A stretch of DNA of 64,000 bases. Source: an uncultured Williamsia sp. (GTDB taxonomy: Bacteria; Actinomycetota; Actinomycetes; Mycobacteriales; Mycobacteriaceae). The notes under the pieces were generated by a model. That model searched no databases and had not been told where the DNA came from. It was given only the letters and a program-made list of their open reading frames with translations. The position numbers and the translations under genes were made by a program. Each line of letters opens with the position of its first letter. Position 1 is the stretch's first letter. Shown here one piece after another: positions 16,405-25,302 of the stretch. Location of the stretch: contig NZ_CANLWM010000003.1 of NCBI RefSeq assembly GCF_947494875.1, forward strand, positions 248,001-312,000, written 5' to 3'.

Positions 16405-17931
16405 ATGACCACCCAGCAGGCCACCGCCGAGGAGACCAGCGTCGACGTCAACCGTCGCGCGTCCGAACGGGGGGAATCCCGGCTCTTCATCGGCGGTGAA
16501 CTCGTGCCGGCCCGCTCGGGCGAGGAGTTCGAGAACCACGCGCCGGCAACCGGTGCTCGCCTCGGCGTGACGGCCGCTGCAGGCACGCAGGACATGGATG
16601 CGGCGATCTCCGCTGCCCGCTCCGCGTTCGACGCCGAGGTCTGGTCGCGGGATCGGGCCCTGCGCAAGCGGTGCCTGCTGCAGCTCCAGGAGGCTCTCGA
16701 GGCCGAGCGTGCCGAGATCGCCGACGAACTCATGTCGGAGGTCGGCGCCCCGCGGATGACGATGGACATCGCGCAGTTGAACTGGCCGCTTCTCGACGCG
16801 CTCACCTACCCCGCGGACCTGATCGACACCTTCGCGTGGGAACGCGACCTCGGCCCCGGCGCCGTCTCCGACGCGAGGAACAAGCGACTCGCCGTGAAGG
16901 AGCCGGTGGGTGTCGTGGCCGCGATCGCGCCGTGGAACTTCCCCCTCGAGATCAACCTGAACAAGCTGGGGCAGGCGCTGGCCACGGGGAACACGGTGGT
17001 GCTCAAGCCGGACCCGAACACCCCGTGGAACGCGACCCGCCTCGGACGCCTCATCGCCGAGAAGACGGATTTCCCGGCCGGCGTCGTGAACGTCGTCCCC
17101 ACTCCCGACAACGCGGTGGCGCAACAGCTGGTCACCGATCCCCGCGTCGACCTCGTGTCGTTCACGGGTTCGACCGCGGTCGGTCAGCTCATCGCGCGTC
17201 TCTCGGCGGACCGGGTGACGAACACGTTCCTCGAGCTCGGCGGCAAGTCCGCGATGGTGATCCTCCCCGACGCCGACATCGATTCCGCGATCATCAACTC
17301 GATGCAGGTCTGTGTGCACGCCGGGCAGGGATGTGCGATCAACACCCGACTGCTCGTCCACCGGTCGCAGTACGAGCGAGCCACCGAACTCGTCGCGGGC
17401 CTCTACCAGTCGATCCAGCCCGGGGACCCCGCCTCACCGGGCACGCTGCTCGGACCGGTGATCAACCCCAAGCAGCACGAGCGGATCCTGGGCTACATCG
17501 AGCGCGCTCGACAGGCCGGCGGCGAGATCGTCACCGGCGGTGGGGCACCCACCGACCTGCCCGCACACCTGCAGGGCGGGACGTACGTCGAGTCGACGCT
17601 CATCCGCGGTCTCGACAACTCGGCGGAGGCCGCACAGGACGAGATCTTCGGGCCCGTGATGGTCCTGCTGGCCTACGACGACGTCGACGAGGCGCTGGCG
17701 ATCGCCAACGACAGCCGCTACGGCCTGTCGGGATCGGTGTTCGCCGGCTCCGCCGAGACCGGCCTGGACTTCGCACGTCGGATGCGGACCGGCTCCGTCA
17801 TGGTGAACGGCGGCATGTTCTACGGCGCGGACGCACCGTACGGCGGATACAAGCAGAGCGGTGTGGGTCGGCAGAACGGCGTGGAGGGCTTCGAGCAGTA
17901 CCTCGAGACGAAGATCATCGGATACCACTGA
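16405..17931 (+). CDS. Aldehyde dehydrogenase heading the mce operon
   Basis: 508 residues from an ATG with GAGGAG six bases upstream. The NAD-linked ALDH signatures are intact: IAPWNFPLEI, the general-base Glu277 in LELGGKS, and the nucleophile Cys310 in HAGQGCAI. The first 30 residues are an extra polar leader. The yrbEA gene follows after 25 bp, so this enzyme is probably made with the transporter. A close paralogue with the same leader style lies at 39762-41282. It probably oxidises an aldehyde released from the imported lipid to an acid. Confidence 0.9.
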   Translation: MTTQQATAEETSVDVNRRASERGESRLFIGGELVPARSGEEFENHAPATGARLGVTAAAGTQDMDAAISAARSAFDAEVWSRDRALRKRCLLQLQEALEAERAEIADELMSEVGAPRMTMDIAQLNWPLLDALTYPADLIDTFAWERDLGPGAVSDARNKRLAVKEPVGVVAAIAPWNFPLEINLNKLGQALATGNTVVLKPDPNTPWNATRLGRLIAEKTDFPAGVVNVVPTPDNAVAQQLVTDPRVDLVSFTGSTAVGQLIARLSADRVTNTFLELGGKSAMVILPDADIDSAIINSMQVCVHAGQGCAINTRLLVHRSQYERATELVAGLYQSIQPGDPASPGTLLGPVINPKQHERILGYIERARQAGGEIVTGGGAPTDLPAHLQGGTYVESTLIRGLDNSAEAAQDEIFGPVMVLLAYDDVDEALAIANDSRYGLSGSVFAGSAETGLDFARRMRTGSVMVNGGMFYGADAPYGGYKQSGVGRQNGVEGFEQYLETKIIGYH

Positions 17932-17956
17932 TGCCCGGACCCGGAGGCTGCCCGCG

Positions 17957-18715
17957 ATGACGCGGCTGCTCCCCCTGATGCGCGGCATCGGGGGTCTCTT
18001 CCTGATGGCGGCGGACACGTCGAAGTTCCTCTTCCGCCGTCCCTTTCAGACCCGTGAGTTCTTCGAGCAGGCGTGGTTCGTGGCGCGTGTCTCGATCATG
18101 CCGACCCTGCTGGTGGCGTTCCCCTTCACGGTCCTCGTCAGCTTCACGCTGAACATCCTGCTGCGCGAGCTGGGAGCGGCCGACCTCAGCGGCGCCGGTG
18201 CGGCGCTGGGCGCGGTCACCCAGGTCGGCCCCGTCGTCACGGTGCTGATCGTGGCCGGCGCCGGTGCGACCGCGATGTGCGCCGACCTCGGGTCCCGCAC
18301 CGTCCGTGAGGAGATCGAGGCGATGGAGGTGCTCGGCATCGACCCGGTCCAACGGCTCGTCGTGCCGCGGGTCCTCGCATCCGGGCTCGTCGCGATGCTC
18401 CTGAACAGTCTGGTCTGCACCATCGGGATCGTCGGCGGATACCTGTTCTCCGTCTACCTCCAGGGTGTGAACCCCGGGGCGTTCGTCGCCGGGATCACGC
18501 TGCTCACCCACCTCACCGAGGTGGTCATCTCGATGATCAAGGCGCTGCTCTTCGGGCTCATCGCCGGCCTCGTCGCGTGCTACCAGGGGCTGATGGTCCG
18601 CGGCGGTGCGAAGAGCGTGGGCAACGCGGTCAACGAGACGGTCGTGTACGCGTTCATGTCCCTGTTCGTGGTGAACGTCGTCGTCACCGCCATCGGCATC
18701 CGGCTGGGTTCGTGA
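17957..18715 (+). CDS. yrbEA: YrbE/MlaE-family permease of the Mce transporter, subunit A
   Basis: 252 residues, integral membrane, with about five hydrophobic segments. The MlaE family core is visible: GAGATAMCADLGSRTVREE followed by IEAMEVLGIDPVQRLVVPR, the cytosolic EExxAM..L..D loop that contacts the ATPase MceG. No ATPase gene is in the window, as usual, since one MceG serves all loci. The start at 17957 is 25 bp after the ALDH stop, and the stop overlaps the next ATG (TGATG). It forms the permease heterodimer with YrbEB. Confidence 0.92.
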   Translation: MTRLLPLMRGIGGLFLMAADTSKFLFRRPFQTREFFEQAWFVARVSIMPTLLVAFPFTVLVSFTLNILLRELGAADLSGAGAALGAVTQVGPVVTVLIVAGAGATAMCADLGSRTVREEIEAMEVLGIDPVQRLVVPRVLASGLVAMLLNSLVCTIGIVGGYLFSVYLQGVNPGAFVAGITLLTHLTEVVISMIKALLFGLIAGLVACYQGLMVRGGAKSVGNAVNETVVYAFMSLFVVNVVVTAIGIRLGS

Positions 18716-19560
18716 TGGTCATCGCAGCGCGGTATCCGCGCACGTACCGGACCGTCCGCACGCCCGTGCGGTGGGCGCACACCATGGGCCATCCCGCGAT
18801 GTTCTACCTCCGCGCGATCGCCGGTATCCCCACAGTCGTCACCCGATTCCGTCGCGAGACCGTCCGCCTGGTGGCCGAGATCAGCATGGGATCGGGTGCG
18901 CTCGCGGTCATCGGCGGCACCGTCATCATCGTCGGGTTCCTGACCCTGGCGGCGGGCGGCACCCTGGCCGTGCAGGGCTTCAGTTCCCTCGGCAACCTCG
19001 GGATCGAGGCGCTCACCGGCTTTTTCGCCGCATTCATCAACGTGCGCATCTCCGCACCGGTGATCGCCGGTATCGGCCTCGCGGCCACCATCGGCGCCGG
19101 CTCCACCGCCCAACTCGGCGCGATGCGGATCAACGAGGAGATCGACGCGCTCGACTCGATGGCGATCAACCCGATGACCTACCTGGTGAGCACGCGTGTC
19201 CTCGCCGGTCTGCTGGCGATCATCCCGCTGTACTCGCTGGCCGTGGTCGCGTCGTTCCTCGCCAGCCGGTACACCACGGTCCTGTTGTTCGGGCAGTCCG
19301 GTGGTCTCTACGACCACTACTTCTCGACGTTCCTGAACCCCGTCGACATCCTGTGGTCGTTCATGCAGGCGATCATCATGGCCGTCGTCGTGATGCTCGT
19401 GCACACCTACTACGGCTACTTCGCCAGCGGCGGCGCCGAGGGTGTCGGCGTCGCGGTCGGCAACGCGGTCCGCTCGTCGCTGATCGCGGTCGTCGCGGTC
19501 ACGCTCCTCAGCTCGCTCGCCCTGTACGGCACCAACGGCAACTTCAACCTCTCGGGATGA
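18715..19560 (+). CDS. yrbEB: YrbE/MlaE-family permease of the Mce transporter, subunit B
   Basis: 281 residues, integral membrane. The family core reads GAGSTAQLGAMRINEEIDA then LDSMAINPMTYLVSTRVLAG, the same ATPase-facing loop as in the A subunit. The ATG shares its first base with the stop of yrbEA. A 30-residue basic N-terminus precedes the first membrane helix. The mceA ATG overlaps its stop, so the whole set is translationally coupled. It partners YrbEA to form the inner-membrane channel base. Confidence 0.92.
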   Translation: MVIAARYPRTYRTVRTPVRWAHTMGHPAMFYLRAIAGIPTVVTRFRRETVRLVAEISMGSGALAVIGGTVIIVGFLTLAAGGTLAVQGFSSLGNLGIEALTGFFAAFINVRISAPVIAGIGLAATIGAGSTAQLGAMRINEEIDALDSMAINPMTYLVSTRVLAGLLAIIPLYSLAVVASFLASRYTTVLLFGQSGGLYDHYFSTFLNPVDILWSFMQAIIMAVVVMLVHTYYGYFASGGAEGVGVAVGNAVRSSLIAVVAVTLLSSLALYGTNGNFNLSG

Positions 19561-20750
19561 CGGGCGTGCAGGCGAAGACATCCGGACCCGGGGCGCAGGC
19601 GCTCGCGGGCCTGCTGTTCGTGGTCGGGTTGGTGGCCATCGTGGCCGTCTCCCTCACGATGTTCGCCGGGGGCTTCACCACCTCGGTGCCGGTCACGGTG
19701 ATCTCGGACCGGGCCGGTCTGGTGATGGACCCGGACGCGAAGGTCAAGCTGCGGGGTGTCCAGGTGGGGCGCGTCAGCGCGATCAGCACCGACGGCGATC
19801 GTGCACGTCTGACCCTGGCCATGGACCCCGGCCAGATGCGACACATCCCGAGCAACACCCTCGCCGAGATCCGCTCGGTCACGTTCTTCGGAGCCAAGTT
19901 CGTCGACCTGATCCCGCCGGAGGACGCGTCCACCAGACCGCTTGCCGCGCATGCGATCCTGCAGTCGAGGAGCGTGACCGTCGAGTTCAACACCCTGTTC
20001 GACCAGTTGACCGACGTCCTCTCCCGCGTCCAGCCCGAGAAGCTGAACGCGACGCTCGGCGCGCTGGCGACGGCGTTCCGCGGCAAGGGTGCGCAGTTCG
20101 GCGACACCCTTGACAAGTTCAACGAGACGCTCAAGACGGTGAATCCCACCCTGCCCACGTTCAGCACGGATCTGCAGAAGCTCAACACCGTGGTGCGGAC
20201 CTACGCGTCGGTGTCCGACCCCCTGGTGAACACGTTGCGGTCGTCGACCACGATCAGCACCACCCTGGTCGAGAAGGAACGACAGCTCGACCGGCTGCTC
20301 TCCGGGGTCATCGGGCTGTCCGACGTCGGTGACGCCGTCGTGGGCCGCAACGCGGACGGGCTCGTGAGCACTGCTCGCGCGCTGGTGCCCACACTGGATC
20401 TCACCAGCGAGTACAACGTCTCCTTCGGCTGCACCCTGGGCGGTTTCAAGAACTTCTACAACCGGGCCGAGTTGATGCCCTACCCGTTCGCCGGCCCCGG
20501 AGCCGTCCAGGCGGTCAGTTTCCTGGCGGCCAGCCCCGCGTACAAGTACCCCACGAACCTCCCGAAGCTGACCCGCGCCGGGCGGACCTACTGCGGTTCG
20601 CTGCCGCGGTTGCCCTACGACGAACAGCCGCAGTTCCTCGTCGCCGACTACGGCGCGAACCCGTTCGAGGGCCGGTCGAAGTCGACCGAGCTCAACGTCG
20701 AGAGCTTCCAGCAGCTGCTGTTCGGCCCGCCTGTGGGACTCGCGCCGTGA
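19557..20750 (+). CDS. mceA: MCE-family protein MceA
   Basis: 397 residues. One N-terminal membrane helix (about residues 14-40: ALAGLLFVVGLVAIVAVSL) is followed by the MCE domain, with DRAGLVMDPDAKVKLRGVQVG as its start (span of 21; key residues Gly-Leu and Lys-Leu-Arg-Gly-Val). A helical region and a C-terminal segment with FGCTLGGFKNFYNR complete it. As the first Mce subunit it also shows the 'A' habit of a longer C-terminal domain. It forms the periplasmic lipid tunnel with MceB to MceF. ATGA overlap with yrbEB. Confidence 0.93.
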   Translation: MTGVQAKTSGPGAQALAGLLFVVGLVAIVAVSLTMFAGGFTTSVPVTVISDRAGLVMDPDAKVKLRGVQVGRVSAISTDGDRARLTLAMDPGQMRHIPSNTLAEIRSVTFFGAKFVDLIPPEDASTRPLAAHAILQSRSVTVEFNTLFDQLTDVLSRVQPEKLNATLGALATAFRGKGAQFGDTLDKFNETLKTVNPTLPTFSTDLQKLNTVVRTYASVSDPLVNTLRSSTTISTTLVEKERQLDRLLSGVIGLSDVGDAVVGRNADGLVSTARALVPTLDLTSEYNVSFGCTLGGFKNFYNRAELMPYPFAGPGAVQAVSFLAASPAYKYPTNLPKLTRAGRTYCGSLPRLPYDEQPQFLVADYGANPFEGRSKSTELNVESFQQLLFGPPVGLAP

Positions 20751-21799
20751 GCCCGTCGAAGCGCGGTGGACGTCCCATCGCGGCCATCGTCAAGTTCTCC
20801 GTCTTCGCCGTCGTCATGCTGCTCACCACGGCCGGTCTCGTCATCGTGTTCGACCAGTGGCGGTCGGGACCGACGTCGGACTACAAGGCGGTCTTCACCG
20901 ACGTCTCCGGATTGAAAGCCGGCGACACCGTGCGAATCGCGGGCATCCGGGTGGGGACGGTGACGGCCGTGGACCTCGGGCTGCGCGACCACAAGGTGAC
21001 GGTGGGGTTCGACTCCGATTCCGGCTCACCCCTCACCCGGGGCACCCGGGCGCAGGTGCGCTACCTGAACCTGACCGGTGACCGGTACCTGGAGCTCGCC
21101 GACGGGCCCGGCTCGGCGGCGCGCCTCCCCAAGGGCGGCACGATCCCGCAGAGTCAGACGTCCCCGGCGCTGAATCTCGATCAGCTCATCGGTGGTTTCA
21201 AGCCGTTGATCCGCGTCCTCGACCCGGACCAGTCCAACGCGTTGACGGCGTCGCTCGTGCAGATCCTGCAGGGGCAGGGCGGGACGCTGGTGTCGCTGCT
21301 GTCGAACACGAGCTCGTTCACCTCGACCCTCGCCGACAACGACCGATTGATCGGGGAGGTCATCACCAACCTGCGCACCGTCCTGGACACGATCGCCAAG
21401 AACGGCGACCAGTTCAGCGACACCATCGGGCAGCTGGACTCGCTGGTCAACGGGCTGGCTGCGCAGCGGACGCAGATCGGTCGGGCGGTCGGTCAGATCG
21501 ACAGCGGGACAGCGAGTCTCGCCAGTCTGCTGCAGGACACCCGCCCGAACCTCACCCAGACCATCAACAACCTGTCGATCCTCGCGCCGACCCTGCAGGC
21601 ACAGCGGGGCATCGTCGACTCGGCCCTGCAGAAGGCGCCGGAGAACTTCCGGAAGGTGGCGCGGCTGGGCTCCTACGGCAACTTCTTCAACTTCTATCTC
21701 TGCGGTGTCTCGGTCAACCTCACCGGGTTGGACGGCAAGACGGTGAAACTCCCGTGGGTTCAGCAACAGACGGGACGGTGTTCTTTCCAAGATGAATAG
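20747..21799 (+). CDS. mceB: MCE-family protein MceB
   Basis: 350 residues from a GTG overlapping the mceA stop (GTGA). One N-terminal membrane helix (FSVFAVVMLLTTAGLVIVF) leads into the MCE domain: YKAVFTDVSGLKAGDTVRIAG, with the following V-G-T-V turn. The long helical region has many Gln, Asn and Leu and would form the coiled tunnel. The end, YGNFFNFYLCGVSVNLTG, is typical of MceB. It is one subunit of the hetero-hexameric lipid conduit. Its stop overlaps mceC by 8 nt. Confidence 0.93.
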   Translation: MSPSKRGGRPIAAIVKFSVFAVVMLLTTAGLVIVFDQWRSGPTSDYKAVFTDVSGLKAGDTVRIAGIRVGTVTAVDLGLRDHKVTVGFDSDSGSPLTRGTRAQVRYLNLTGDRYLELADGPGSAARLPKGGTIPQSQTSPALNLDQLIGGFKPLIRVLDPDQSNALTASLVQILQGQGGTLVSLLSNTSSFTSTLADNDRLIGEVITNLRTVLDTIAKNGDQFSDTIGQLDSLVNGLAAQRTQIGRAVGQIDSGTASLASLLQDTRPNLTQTINNLSILAPTLQAQRGIVDSALQKAPENFRKVARLGSYGNFFNFYLCGVSVNLTGLDGKTVKLPWVQQQTGRCSFQDE

Positions 21800-22850
21800 G
21801 TATCGCGCCGGCGACCTCGTGCGGGTCGGCATCCTCGGCCTCGTGATCGTCGTGGCCGTCATCCTCGCCGGCCTGCAGTTCGAGAAGCTGTGGTCGTTCT
21901 CCTCGGGCGTCCGCTACACCGCCGTCTTCACCGAGGCCGGGGGTCTCAAGTCCGGCGACACGGTGACGATCGGTGGCGTGGAGGTGGGTGCGGTGCAGGG
22001 CATCTCCCTCCGAGGAGACGGACTCGTCGACGTCGACTTCACCGTGCGGGACGGTATGCGACTCGGTGACACCACGCGGGCGTCCATCGAGACGCAGTCG
22101 CTGCTCGGGCAGCGGGCGGTCGTCGTCGCACCGGACGGGACGGGACAACTCTCCCCGTCGTCGCCGATCCCGGTCGCGCGGACGAACTCCCCCTACTCGT
22201 TGTCCGACGCCCTCAACGGCGTCACACGCAACACCGCCGGACTCGACACCGCAGACCTCGACAAGGCGCTCGACACCCTGTCCGGGACGTTGACCGCGAC
22301 CCGGCCGGAACTCGGCCCGACCTTCGACGGCCTCTCGCGTCTGTCCCGGACGATCAATGCTCGCGACGACAGCCTGCGGGATCTGTTGGACAGCACCAGC
22401 AAGGTGACGGGGATCCTCGCCACGCAGAGCGCGAAGGTGAACAGCCTCATCCTGGGCGCGAACGACATCGTCGACGAGCTCAACGCGCGACGTCAGCAGA
22501 TCGTGGACCTGCTGGCGAACACCTCCGCGGTGACCGAGCAGCTGACCATCCTGTCGCGCGAGAACGGGGACAAGCTGGCGCCGACGCTCGCGCGACTCAA
22601 CGACGTCACCGCGGTGCTGCAGAAGAACCGCGACAACATCGCCAAGGCCATCCCCGGCCTGGCGAAGTACGCGACCGTCGTCGGTGAGGGCGTCTCCAGC
22701 GGGCCGTACTACAACGCCTATGTCGCGAACCTGCTGCCGGGACAGTTCATCCAGCCCTTCCTCAACGGGGCGTTCGGACTGCCCCCGCAACCGCTCCCGC
22801 TGCCGATCGTGAACCCCGATCCGCCCTTCATCCCCACCCCCGCAGCATGA
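21792..22850 (+). CDS. mceC: MCE-family protein MceC
   Basis: 352 residues. An N-terminal helix (LVRVGILGLVIVVAVILAG) precedes the MCE domain (YTAVFTEAGGLKSGDTVTIGG). A long helical part follows, and a short Pro-rich C-terminus (PPQPLPLPIVNPDPPFIPTP) ends it. The end lacks the long acidic or Pro tail seen in some MceC proteins. It belongs to the same lipid-import tunnel; the start lies within the last codons of mceB, and the mceD ATG overlaps its stop. Confidence 0.92.
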   Translation: MNRYRAGDLVRVGILGLVIVVAVILAGLQFEKLWSFSSGVRYTAVFTEAGGLKSGDTVTIGGVEVGAVQGISLRGDGLVDVDFTVRDGMRLGDTTRASIETQSLLGQRAVVVAPDGTGQLSPSSPIPVARTNSPYSLSDALNGVTRNTAGLDTADLDKALDTLSGTLTATRPELGPTFDGLSRLSRTINARDDSLRDLLDSTSKVTGILATQSAKVNSLILGANDIVDELNARRQQIVDLLANTSAVTEQLTILSRENGDKLAPTLARLNDVTAVLQKNRDNIAKAIPGLAKYATVVGEGVSSGPYYNAYVANLLPGQFIQPFLNGAFGLPPQPLPLPIVNPDPPFIPTPAA

Positions 22851-24109
22851 GGATCACGATGCGACGTCTCGATCTCAGGAAGACCGCCGCGGCCCTGCTC
22901 GTGGTGGCCGTCCTCGTGGGCGCCTACGTCGGGTACCGGGTCGTGGAGGCCCCGATGAAGGTGACGGCCTACTTCGGGTCGACCACGTCGATCTACGTGG
23001 GCGACGCCGTGACGGTCGCCGGAGTGACGGTGGGCAAGATCGACTCGATCACCCCGCGCGGCACCCAGAACGAGATCGTCATGTCCGTCGACCACGGCGT
23101 GAAGATCCCCGCAGGCGCCAGTGCGGTCATCATCAGCCGCAGTCTGATCGCGGCGCGCTCGGTGCAGTTCACGCCGAGCTACACCGGTACCGGGCCGACG
23201 ATGCGGTCCGGTGCGACGATCCCGCGTGAACGCACGGCCGTACCCGTGGAGTGGGACGAGGTGAAGACGCAGCTGAAACGCCTCGCCGACACCCTCGGAC
23301 CGCAGGGCGACGACGCGACCGGGACGCTGTCGCGGTTCATCGACTCCGCCGGGACAGCGCTCGCCGGCAACGGGGACAAACTCCGCGGTGCCCTGACCGA
23401 GCTCGCGCAGTCCTCGAAGATCCTGTCCGACAAGAGCAGTGACATCGGCAGCACGATCGCGGCGCTGCAGACCTTCGTCTCGGCGCTGAAGGGCAGCACG
23501 CAGCAGATCTCGTCGCTGCAGGCGAATCTCGGATCGCTCACCTCGACGATCAGCGCGGGCAGCTCGGACCTCGACGGTGCGCTGCGGAACCTCGCCACCG
23601 CGAGCACCGAGGTGCAGGCGTTCATCGCGGGCAGCCGGGACCAGGTGAGCGAGACGGTGCAGCGCCTCGGCGACGCCACGCGCGTGCTCGTCGACAAGAC
23701 CGACGACCTCCAACAGCTGCTGCACGTCGCGCCGAACGCGCTGGCCAACTACAACAACAACTACAACCCGACGACCGGAAGCCTCGTCGGCGTGTTCGTC
23801 ACCAACAACTTCGCGAGCCCCGCCAACTTCCTCTGCGACGCGGTCGCGAGCCTCCGCAACGCCACGTCGGCACAGGGTGCGCAGCTGTGCGCCGACTACC
23901 TCGGACCCGCCCTGAACACGGTGGCGGTCAACTACCCCACGTTCGGCATCAACCCGCTCAAGCCCCCGGCCCCGGCCCCGGGACGGCTGCTGTACAGCCA
24001 GGACAAGCTCGAACCGTCGGCCGACTCGTCCCAGCAGTCCTCGTCGCCGCCGAAGAAGACGCCGGTGACGTCCCTGCAGCAGTTGCTCGTCCCCGGGAGC
24101 AAGCCATGA
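22847..24109 (+). CDS. mceD: MCE-family protein MceD
   Basis: 420 residues from the ATG at 22847 that overlaps the mceC stop. A second ATG at 22859 (MRRLDLRK) is an equally possible start. The membrane helix (TAAALLVVAVLVGAYVGYRV) is followed by the MCE domain (VTAYFGSTTSIYVGDAVTVAG). The helical domain has repeated Ser/Gln-rich segments, and the C-terminal 60 residues are Pro/Ser/Lys-rich. It is one subunit of the tunnel. The mceE ATG overlaps its stop. Confidence 0.92.
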   Translation: MRITMRRLDLRKTAAALLVVAVLVGAYVGYRVVEAPMKVTAYFGSTTSIYVGDAVTVAGVTVGKIDSITPRGTQNEIVMSVDHGVKIPAGASAVIISRSLIAARSVQFTPSYTGTGPTMRSGATIPRERTAVPVEWDEVKTQLKRLADTLGPQGDDATGTLSRFIDSAGTALAGNGDKLRGALTELAQSSKILSDKSSDIGSTIAALQTFVSALKGSTQQISSLQANLGSLTSTISAGSSDLDGALRNLATASTEVQAFIAGSRDQVSETVQRLGDATRVLVDKTDDLQQLLHVAPNALANYNNNYNPTTGSLVGVFVTNNFASPANFLCDAVASLRNATSAQGAQLCADYLGPALNTVAVNYPTFGINPLKPPAPAPGRLLYSQDKLEPSADSSQQSSSPPKKTPVTSLQQLLVPGSKP

Positions 24110-25302
24110 CCAGGCCACGACGGCACGCCCGGCTGACGGCGGCGATCTGCATGGCGCTGGGCGTGCTGCTCACCGCCTCCGGCTGCGGGTGGAACGGCCT
24201 GAACTCGCTTCCCCTCCCCGGCGCCCAGGGTCACGGCGAGGACGCGCAGAAGTTCACCGTCCGGCTCCTCGACGTCGGCCCGCTGCAACAGAACTCACCG
24301 GTCCTGCTCGACGACGTCGACGTGGGCAGCGTGGGCGCGATGCACGTCTACGGGTGGCGTGCATCGGTCGACATCTCGGTCAAGAAGGGTGTGATCATCC
24401 CGGCCAACGCCATCGCCGCCGTGGGTCAGACGAGCCTGTTGGGCTCGAGCCATCTCGCGCTGACGACACCACCGGGTGTGGCGGCTCAGGGACGCCTGGC
24501 GTCCGGGGCCACCATCGGGTTCGACCGTTCCGAGACCTACCCGAGCACCGAGCAGACGCTGTCGTCGCTGTCCTACGTGCTCAACGGAGGTGGCCTGGGC
24601 CAGCTCGCCGATTTCTCGTCGGAGCTGAACCAGGCCTTCGACGGGCGGCAGGACACCGTTCGTCAGCTGCTGCCGCGGCTCGACGAGATCCTTGGGACGC
24701 TGAACGACCAGCGTCAGACGATCGTCTCGACGACGCAGGGGGTGAACCAGTTGGCCGGCACACTCGCACGCAACGACGGCGTCCTCGAGGACGCGCTGAC
24801 GCGGATACCGGCGGCGCTCGACGTCCTGAACAAGGACCGGGACGAGCTGATCTCGGCGATCGAGAAGGCGGGGGCGTTCAGCGCGACGGCAGGTTCCGTC
24901 GTGGATCGTGCGGGAGCGGATCTGCGGCGCCTCGTCGAGGATCTCGTGCCCACGACCGACGCGTTGGCGAAGAACTCCGACGCGGTCGCGAAGACGGCGG
25001 CGTCGTTGACGACGTTCCCGTTCTCGCAGAGCCTCATCGACAAGTCGATCCATGGCGACTACTTCAACCTCTACATCGTCCTCGACCTCACCGTCCCGCG
25101 CCTGCGCAAGACGCTGCTGCTCGGGACCCCGCTGGGCGAGGCGCTGACCTCGCTGCCGGCCGTGGTCGGCAAGCAGCCGACCTCGTCGTCGAGCTACAGC
25201 AAGGACCCCTTGAAGGGCACGGTCGAACCCCCCGCCCCCGCACCCGCGCAGAAACTCCCCCAGGTGCCGGGATTCACGACGATGGGTCCGGGTGCGCCGT
25301 GA
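24106..25302 (+). CDS. mceE: MCE-family lipoprotein MceE
   Basis: 398 residues. The N-terminus is a lipoprotein signal: RRHAR, a hydrophobic stretch, then LLTASGC with the lipidated Cys27. Lipidation is the hallmark of MceE (LprK-type) subunits. The MCE domain follows (FTVRLLDVGPLQQNSPVLLDD) with the helical tunnel part, then a Pro-rich tail. The ATG overlaps the mceD stop. It would anchor one subunit through lipid rather than a membrane helix. Confidence 0.93.
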   Translation: MTRPRRHARLTAAICMALGVLLTASGCGWNGLNSLPLPGAQGHGEDAQKFTVRLLDVGPLQQNSPVLLDDVDVGSVGAMHVYGWRASVDISVKKGVIIPANAIAAVGQTSLLGSSHLALTTPPGVAAQGRLASGATIGFDRSETYPSTEQTLSSLSYVLNGGGLGQLADFSSELNQAFDGRQDTVRQLLPRLDEILGTLNDQRQTIVSTTQGVNQLAGTLARNDGVLEDALTRIPAALDVLNKDRDELISAIEKAGAFSATAGSVVDRAGADLRRLVEDLVPTTDALAKNSDAVAKTAASLTTFPFSQSLIDKSIHGDYFNLYIVLDLTVPRLRKTLLLGTPLGEALTSLPAVVGKQPTSSSSYSKDPLKGTVEPPAPAPAQKLPQVPGFTTMGPGAP